64,000 bases of DNA from Apostichopus japonicus (taxonomy: Eukaryota; Echinodermata; Holothuroidea; Aspidochirotida; Stichopodidae), in contig NC_092582.1 of the NCBI RefSeq assembly GCF_037975245.1, positions 19,494,577 through 19,558,576 on the forward strand. Direction: 5' to 3'. Shown here piece after piece: positions 56,608 through 64,000 of the stretch (position 1 is the stretch's first letter; every line of letters begins with the position of its first letter). Position numbers and translations under genes: made by a program. The notes beneath the pieces were generated by a model. That model was not told where the DNA came from and made no database searches. It saw only the letters and a list, made by a program, of their open reading frames with translations.

Positions 56608-56895
56608 CAGAAATCTATAATTCAGTTTCGGATATCACTAATTCATTTCAGATATCTCGAATTCATTTATTTCATTTATTTATTCCCGGTATAAATATAA
56701 ATATTTATAAAAAGGACATTTCCAGGTATCTGGAATCCATTTCCAGATGAACAAAAAAACCAAAACAAATATTAGAGATATCTAAACTTGAATAAATTAG
56801 AGATATCCAAATTTGAATTTGATAAATCCAGAATTCGAAATAGAGATATCCAAATTTGAATTGAGGATTTTATTTCAATTTTGGATATCTCTACA
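56608..56895. repeat. GATATC-rich foldback repeat
   Basis: TTTCGGATATCACTAATTCA and TTTCAGATATCTCGAATTCA on the left answer 'TTAGAGATATCCAAATTTGAATT' units on the right, ending TTTGGATATCTCTACAG. This is an imperfect inverted repeat of about 290 bases with several tandem sub-units. Confidence 0.55.
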
Positions 56896-58080
56896 GTAAC
56901 AGGATCCCAGTCTCAGCTCCGGTACAGTCACCCCCCCCCCCCATCAGGCCCCCCATACATTGGACCCGGTGCATGAACTGTGATCAGGCCTGATTGTAGC
57001 TACGTCTGTTTTACTCCTGTATACTACATAACATAACAGAAGAACAGAGACTACGATCGATCTTCACAAATATTAGTAGGTAGCACACACTACATGACTA
57101 TACAAGTCTATAGTGTACTTTTAATCTATTATCAAGGTTACCAGCGTTAGCGTTTTTACACAATAGATCTAGCAGGGTTTTTTCCCTCACTTTTCTAGGG
57201 TTCCAGGATACGGTTTATCAAACATCCCCCAAATCGGTAATTCACAAATAATTACTTGTTTTCTGAAACTTTCGGGACCAAATTACCACTTGGCAATCCA
57301 GTAAAATATGTTAATAATATATATTCCGTGGCTTTTACACTATAATACCGCGTGAAGTGTATTAATATTTATGAGAGACTTTTCATACTTGAGGGTTTTA
57401 TAAGGACTGAATCAGTATTTTTGGTAAATCCACAGTTAACTTTTTGTATCATTTTCTGATTATAATGAACCGTTTTAACTTGTTATTATAAATTATCACT
57501 AGACTGCGTGTAATCTGATTCAGTGCAAAGAACAGTCAATGAATAATTGAAAGCAATACATAAGTGAGTAAAAATGATATCTAGCGTTTTGTGGGGTTTT
57601 ATTTTGGCAATTCTAACATTTTTTTGTCACATGTCGCTGGTAACCCTGATTATTATGCTAACGGCTAAATGACCTCCGGCTACCCAATACTAGTCTTGAA
57701 GTCATCGTCAGATCAGCTGTGCCGCAACCCATTACAATTATTCCCTCCCTGGTAGTACAGAAGAGACTGTAATCGCACAAAAACATCGTGTTATGACACA
57801 TAGCTTTTTTCCCTGTCCCAGGGCAACTCCCAGGGCTAGCGTCCATAGTGACATTGCGACACGCTTTTTAACGTCAATTCTTCTCCGAAATCGGGTGTTT
57901 AGCTAGTGTTTAGTTTTTTCTCGTAAAAAGCTACAATATAAGAATCATAACTGGCCTTTGAATCTAACGTAGCATTGTCACCCTAGGGCTATATGCAACC
58001 GTGAAAACAAAGTTTTGGAGCATATGTAGGCCTAGGCCTACTACGCGATTTGCGGCTTGACTGCGAATGACACATTTCTA
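56896..58080. other. No gene seen
   Basis: C-run at 56931-56942; otherwise AT-rich, with no supported exon or repeat. Confidence 0.5.
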
Positions 58081-58139
58081 ATCCGAATTTTTACCGGACC
58101 GGGGATCGGGAAGGATCAGATCCAGAGTACGGCTCAAGT

Positions 58140-58263
58140 GCAATTGCGACTGGATCAATGCATCAGTTTACCCCGTGGAGAGATCATCGTATGATAAAAT
58201 CAGAAGAACTGATCTGGATCGAGTATAAAAGCACAAGACCAAGAACAGATTTTAAGAGCTCAG
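58140..58263 (+). promoter_or_regulatory. TATA promoter and 5' untranslated exon of the 59636 gene
   Basis: TATAAAA at 58224-58230 is followed, about 30 bases on, by GATTTTAAGAGCTCAG and a consensus donor GTAAGTG at 58264. An acceptor CTCCACTTAG ends at 59623, twelve bases before the ATG at 59636. The simplest reading is a short untranslated first exon (about 58255-58263) spliced to the coding exon. Confidence 0.45.
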
Positions 58264-59635
58264 GTAAGTGCTAATTTACAATTCAGCAAATATGCTCCTA
58301 TACTTCTCTGTTTGCATACTGTACATGCTGCATGTTTTTTTATAGTTTACTTCCGGCTTTTCTACATGTGACATCATGTGAAGGTATTTATCACAAAAAG
58401 CTGATTATACATACTAGTCGTAGCATGGCATGGGAGCACTATAGGAGGTCAGATCATAAGAGAATCAAGAGGTGTTCAGAGATGTGGTGCATGTTTTCAA
58501 ATATCTATCCTATATGCTGCAACATTAAACCCATGGTCTTTCTTAGGCCAGTGCCTGCATATCAGAGGTTATGGCAGGCTAGCTCCAAGGGTCCAAAATT
58601 GTTGATGGGTCTTGAGACAATTAAAGTTGCCCTGTCCCCATATTTTCATTATTCCAACCAGCCAAAATGTGCAGGGTTTACTTATTGGGATCACACTTAA
58701 TTTGACTGCAGTCTGTGTTGTGTGTTGGATTCCATCGTAACATGGAAAGGATCAAGTTTTTATCCCTGCATGGATGCACCATTATTTTTAACTTAATTTT
58801 AAGTGGTTGCAGTAATACTGCACTGTAACCGACATGCTAACTTTGGGAAGGTATAGCTACCGTGCAATCTGAATAGTACAGATCTGCTTATAAGGCTCCC
58901 CTGTGATCACCACTAGTTGGTGTTTGCATAGTACAAGACAATTTAGGCAAGGACATATTCCTCAAATTATGCAAGATGTTGGTTTTTATGGTTTGGTTGT
59001 GCATGAAATTTACCCTGACTCATTGTTTTCCACTTTCAAACATCCCCCCTTCTAAAAAAAAAAAGACATAAATAAAAGTTTTGGCATAGATGTCCCTGTA
59101 TGGTCCAGTGTGCAGATTTTACTTATATGTTGCTCTCACTCGCTGTGATTTTGGAAAATAGAGACTGTGCCCCAAGGGCTAGGAAATTTATTTTAAGTCA
59201 GGCTGTTTTATTGAAGTTAATGAGTTCTGTCCTTTACAGGCTATATATATAGGCTACACAGTCTGCATAAAGTACTAACCTCAGAAGCAAATCAATCACA
59301 ACAGTATGGTCTTACCCTGATTGAAGCTCCATTGTGATAATAAAACCTGAAAACTTAATCCCTCTTCTTTTTTTTTTTTTGTGGTCAAACAGTGTGTGTC
59401 AATAAAGGGTCATATATCTCACTTAGTCAGTTGATACCACAGTGTAAGGCAGTATTACTGCAGCAACCATCAGTGAGAACACAGTCTCCAAAAGCAGGGT
59501 TAACAACAGAGAGGGAAAACTGTTAAGCAGTGGTCACCTTCATGGCTCATATTATTGTGGTGTGCAACTGAGTAAATTAGAATTTAGTAAGTTATGCTCA
59601 TTTTGTCATTGTGCTCCACTTAGATTGGAAACAAA

Positions 59636-60739
59636 ATGAGTGAAGAAAACCTTACAAATTTAAGCTTAGGGACAGAGATCTCTTTCTCTGCAAGTGATAT
59701 TACTACAGATGTATCAACTTTTTCAACAAATCTTGCCTCGGAAGCCAGTTTTCTGTCAGAATGTAAAGCGGATGATCCTGACAACTTGGACTTTGAGCCA
59801 ACTCTTTTTTCAACTCCTCACAAAAGCAAGGGAAATACATGCCAACCTAATATCTCTAGAAGGAATGTTAGCACGGATATTGAAATGGACATTTTGGAAG
59901 AGGAACCAACTTTATATAATCATACTAAAACAAAACTTTCAATTTCGTTTGAAGGGGGCAGTCACAACATCAGTAAGGATCAACAATTAAGAACTATTTC
60001 TCCAGATAAAACAAATGATTCGCTGCGGCTCTACCTTGACATAAGTTCAAGTGGAAGTAGTAGCAGTAGCTTTGGTATTGCCAGTGAAATTTCTGCATCA
60101 TCTTCATGTGATCAAAATCTTTCTTTCACCAGGAGTGAGAAAAAACGAAGGAGACGAAATCAAGCATTTGATCCACTGCCTATGTTTCAATCTGATTGCT
60201 GTGATCGTAGCTGTATGAAATCGCTTTCTTACGATGACCTAGAACAGTCTTTTCTTGAGGTTAGTGAATTGAGGGAAACTGAGTTAAAGCAATTCACACT
60301 GGACAAGATTTGGATTCATCAGGAAAGATCATGTCACGCCAGAGACAAATCTTGTTCTATTTATGTAATTTGTGGGAAGATTGTTTGTGAGAAAGCATTT
60401 TGTATGTGCTATGGAATTAGTAGCAAGTTGTTCAAAGATTGTCTAAAATCATTTCAAGTTGGCAAGAAAAATGCAATTCATGGCAATAAAGGCAAGAAAA
60501 GGATGAGAGCAAAAACTACATCTGCACTAGCTTGGATGAGGTGTCTATTCGAACGTATTGGGGATTACATGCCCCACAAAACAGAAGTGCACCTTCCAGT
60601 GTCATACACGAAGACTTCTCTATATGCACGCATGAAGAAGGAAATGATAGAAATGGGCATTGGTGAACAGAGCATCATTTCCAAGGAATACTTTATGGAA
60701 ATCTGGAGTAAATATTTAGATGAGTTCAAGATTCCTAAG
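59636..60739 (+). CDS. Transposon-associated invertebrate protein, N-terminal exon
   Basis: ATG at 59636 (ACAAAATGAG) opens a 368-codon exon ending IPK at a donor AAG|GTATTT. Residues 1-175 are Ser/Thr/Asp-rich and look disordered, ending in a basic patch (EKKRRRRNQ, about 166-174). The conserved half starts DCCDRSCMKSLSYDDLEQ and holds ICGKIVCEKAFCMCYGISSK, KGKKRMRAKTTSALAWM and HLPVSYTKTSLYARMKKEM before YFMEIWSKYLDEFKIPK. The 'C.KAF...GIS' step followed by a basic hinge and a 'P..Y....Y' block resembles a large, poorly named family in insects, cnidarians and deuterostomes, often near transposons and thought to be transposase-derived. The core expected after IPK was not found; the next possible exon is 63655. 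No catalytic residues are visible. Confidence 0.6.
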
Positions 60740-60776
60740 GTATTTTATCTTGTAAATTTGCATTGATGATTTTATG

Positions 60777-63449
60777 ATAGCTGGGTCAATCCATGCCAAA
60801 TCAACAGTGGCCTCCACGTCGACCCTCTCAGAATCGCCTGAAATTGATATGGTGTCTTGCCATATGTCTCAAAGGATGAAATTGGGCAAAAAAAAAATTT
60901 TAAAAATTTTCGTTGCTAGGATACGGCCCCGCCTAGCAACCAAATCCAGATTGCATTTTAAGAGCACTTAATTTGTGTCAAGTTTGGAGGCATTTTTTGC
61001 ATAAATGTAAAGTATTTTATGTCTGATATTGCAGATATTGTGAAAGACATGTGGCCAGTCTTCGAATTTAGCTAATTTTGAGGAAAATTTACGGTCTCAA
61101 TTTTTCGTAACAAGTAATTAAAATGGCAGAAAATGAGATAGGGGTCTTTTCTGGCCCTACTTTGAGTGTGCTCACAAGGTCACCCCCCCCCCGCCCAGCA
61201 CCCTCCCCATAGTGCACTATGCAGATTTGTATACACACAGTATGTGACTGACTTTTACTGCATAGAGACTGCATAAACGTGCATTCAAGGTATACTGAAT
61301 TATTTGGTATGGTAATCTTCTGCTTCAAATTGTCTCTATGCATGTAACCCACCCCTCCCACCCACATGCTCAACCCAACCCTATATCAGAATAGAAAATT
61401 GTGAACCAGTGCGTACGGTGTGCACTATATATGTGTGTACATGTTCAGTACAGTGTTATTTTACACCAAGCAAATAAATACACACTGTCCACAATTATGT
61501 ACAGTACACACTGTGTACTGGTCATTCCATTCAATACTGTGCATATCAATGTCATTTTAAATATTTGAAATGTAGTGTATGCTTTTGCTAATTCAATAAA
61601 TTAAAAGACTTTCAATAATTTATAAGGAATGTTTAACCAGTACATAAATGTGCAGTGTGTATACTGTACATGATTTTGGACAGTGTTTATTTAAAAGTGC
61701 TTGGTGAAAAATAACACTGTACTGAACATGTACACACATATATAGTGCACACTGCACAGTGCATACTGTGCATATTTCAATGTCTTTTTAAATATTTGCA
61801 ATGAAGTGTATGCATTTGCTAATTCACTAAATTAAAAGACTTTTAATATTTTAAAAGGAATTTTTAACCAGTACATACATGTACAGTGTGCATACTGTAC
61901 ATGATTGTGGACAGTGTGTATTTAAATAGTACTTGGTGTAAAATAACACTGTACAGAACATGTACACACATATATAGTGCACACTGTACGCACTGGTTCA
62001 CATTCATTTTCTATTCTGATATAGGGTTGGGTAGAGGATGTGGGTGGGAGGGGTGGGTTACATGCATACAGACAATTTTAAGCAGAAGATTACCATACCA
62101 AAACATTCAGTATATGCATGTTTATGCAGTCTCTATGCAGTAAAAGTCAGTCACATACTGTATGTGTACAAATCTGCATAGTGCACTATGGGGAGGGTGC
62201 TGGGCGGGGTGGGGGTGGGGGTGAGAGGGAGTCAAAGAGTATTAGACAGAACACGTTTAATAAATTTACATTTCAATAATTTCTAATATTGTTTAACATC
62301 TCTTTGAATTAAGATACAATGTTACCACTGTTTGCCCTCGCAAGCATGTTTCTGTAGAGCTGATGTAACTCTCATATACGCCACTTTCAGCTGCTCATCA
62401 GAGCATTAATAACTAATATAAAAGATGTTTTAGCTCATTCTGTGCATCATAACTATACATATCTTACTAATTTTGTATTAAAAACTGAAAATAAAACTTT
62501 TAATTGTGACCAAATTTGACCTTGAAATGCCCAAAATAGCCCAAAATATTGGTAAAATGTGATGTTTGAGGGCGCTGTTCACAGGCATCATTGGGCATAT
62601 GACCCTGAAAATGCAGTTTATTTGTAGTCCTTATGCTAGTGGACCACCCTCCTAATTGTTAAGCACCTGTATGCTAATGCTAAGAAGTTGTTGTCATTTG
62701 AATCACTCAAATCGGCTTGTGCAAGCATTTTCATACATATGAACAAAGTGATTTTTGCAATTTTCGAGTCGTAAATTTGAGTAGATAACACAAAATACAC
62801 AACTTTTTGACTTGAGTTTTTAAAAATAGGGTCAATACGCTCCTGAAAAATGCTATTTAAAAAAAAAAAAAAATACCCACAGGCCCAAAATGGACCCCCA
62901 ATTAGGGCCAGAAGTGAGATTTCTTAAGTTTGAGGGCGCTGTTCGTAAAACGTACGACCCGCTTGACTTTTTTTTTGCACTTTTCCCGTACAACTACCAC
63001 TGGACCAGGATCCTATGGAAATTAAAACTCAAACATGCCTCTGCTTGTGAATATAGAGCACACTCAAAGTAGGGCCAGAAAAGACCCCTATCTCATTTTC
63101 TGCCATTTTAATTACTTGTTACGAAAAATTGAGACAGTAAATTTTCCTCAAAATTAGCTAAATTCGAAGACTGGCCACATGTCTTTCACAATATCAGACA
63201 TAAAATACTTTACATTTATGCAAAAAATGCCTCCAAACTTGACACAAATTAAGTGCTCTTAAAATGCAATCTGGATTTGGTTGCTAGGCGGGGCCGTATC
63301 CTAGCAACGAAAATTTTTAAAAATTTTTTTTTGCCCAATTTCATCCTTTGAGACATATGGCAAGACACCATATCAATTTCAGGCGATTCTGAGAGGGTCG
63401 ACGTGATGACCCAAAAATCTGTTGATTTGGCATGGATTGACCCAGCTAT
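60777..63449. mobile_element. 2.7-kb inverted-repeat element, asymmetric arms
   Basis: The left arm 60777-61440 (ATAGCTGGGTCAATCCATGCC...) and the right arm 61960-63449 are reverse complements over about 650 bases. The right arm has an extra 830-base block (about 62227-63057) between the two matching parts. A mirror pair of 'GTGTGTACATGTTCAGTACAGTG'-like text flanks the AT-rich centre, where a further direct repeat of about 240 bases is seen (61621-61745 against 61855-61985). No coding capacity; no clear TSD. A related 450-bp version is at 40885-41340. Confidence 0.8.
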
Positions 63450-63654
63450 TATTGCATACATAGCATGGGAAAATGGAATAAAATGTCAAATTCCTCATAG
63501 CTACTGTAGTAGCTTTAAATTGATTAACTAGCATGAAGTCTTTGATAAAGTATACTGATTATAAACTTGTGAGGTCTAAAGTTCTGTTTTAGGACTGTTC
63601 TCCCAGAATTCAATTTCACACTAACAATTGCTGTATTTGCTGTGTACATTACAG

Positions 63655-63756
63655 ATGATAAGTACATGGTCTGCTGATCAATCACAATTGGTCGGTTTCA
63701 TCCAAGCTAGGTGTCAAACCCACAGGCATCACATTGCATCCTGTTACCTTGGCTGA
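63655..63756 (+). CDS. Possible second exon of the 59636 gene
   Basis: After TGCTGTGTACATTACAG (acceptor ending 63654) a frame in the required phase 0 reads MISTWSADQSQLVGFIQARC and stops at about 63756. The splice fits, but the sequence does not look like the expected core of the family and ends early. It may be a truncated gene end or a false exon. Confidence 0.25.
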   Translation: MISTWSADQSQLVGFIQARCQTHRHHIASCYLG

Positions 63757-64000
63757 CAATGGAGGCTTTAACTTCATACACACCTTTTTGTCTTTGTCAT
63801 TCTCCAGTTGATTCCCTTTCCCCTTCCCATAATCCTCTCTTTGTCCCTCCACTGTATATTTCCTCTCCTCTTCCCCTGTTGTAAGTGCTTTTTGAAAACG
63901 TCTAGCAATTATAGTATGCTATAATATGGGGCCTATGCAGACTACTGTATGTTTAATCAATAGAAATTTCAGGTTTTATTCCAATTTTCCAAAAGTGCGG
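63757..64000. other. No feature seen
   Basis: Pyrimidine-rich sequence (63790-63890) with no exon visible before the window ends. Confidence 0.5.

Overview
This is a eukaryotic (metazoan) window: AT-rich, sparse in genes, with GT-AG introns, many microsatellites and many interspersed DNA transposons. Introns of about 0.6-3 kb, recurring AGGCCTA-type words, poly-G-rich hAT-type elements and a ZMYM/TTF-type hAT transposase suggest a marine invertebrate, perhaps an echinoderm. That placement is inference only.

Layout. 1-16 kb: mostly non-coding, with two related promoter/start modules in opposite orientation (60-234 and 13032-13430), several short hAT-like elements with 8-bp target-site duplications (TSDs), a TGACCT-rich repeat, a 60-bp minisatellite and a foldback element. 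16-21.2 kb: an apparently intact hAT element carrying a three-exon transposase of 824 aa. 15.7-28.3 kb: a tandem duplication; the second copy lacks the hAT element and serves as its empty site. 22.8-33 kb: the duplicated unit carries a coding exon. The downstream copy joins in consistent phase to three further exons, giving a 206-aa protein whose last three exons resemble the interleukin-1 beta-trefoil. Three nested hAT-like insertions sit in its first intron (28345-30491). 36.1-36.9 kb: an exact 88-bp satellite with a hairpin in each unit.

38-48 kb: a minus-strand gene of at least nine phase-consistent exons. It encodes an N-terminal basic region, a ParB-like domain and a C-terminal beta-class (N4C/N6A) DNA-methyltransferase-like domain. 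Motif I is preserved, motif IV is degenerate, and the protein ends in an acidic tail. 49-58 kb: hAT-like and foldback elements, two (TA)n tracts around an 89-bp-arm palindrome, and a decayed Penelope-like retroelement. 58-64 kb: a TATA promoter, a 5' untranslated exon and a 368-codon exon of a protein resembling transposon-associated invertebrate proteins. A 2.7-kb inverted repeat lies in its downstream intron.

The two most notable candidates are the IL-1-like gene and the ParB/methyltransferase-like gene. Both were assembled by hand from splice signals and reading phase; no database search was possible.
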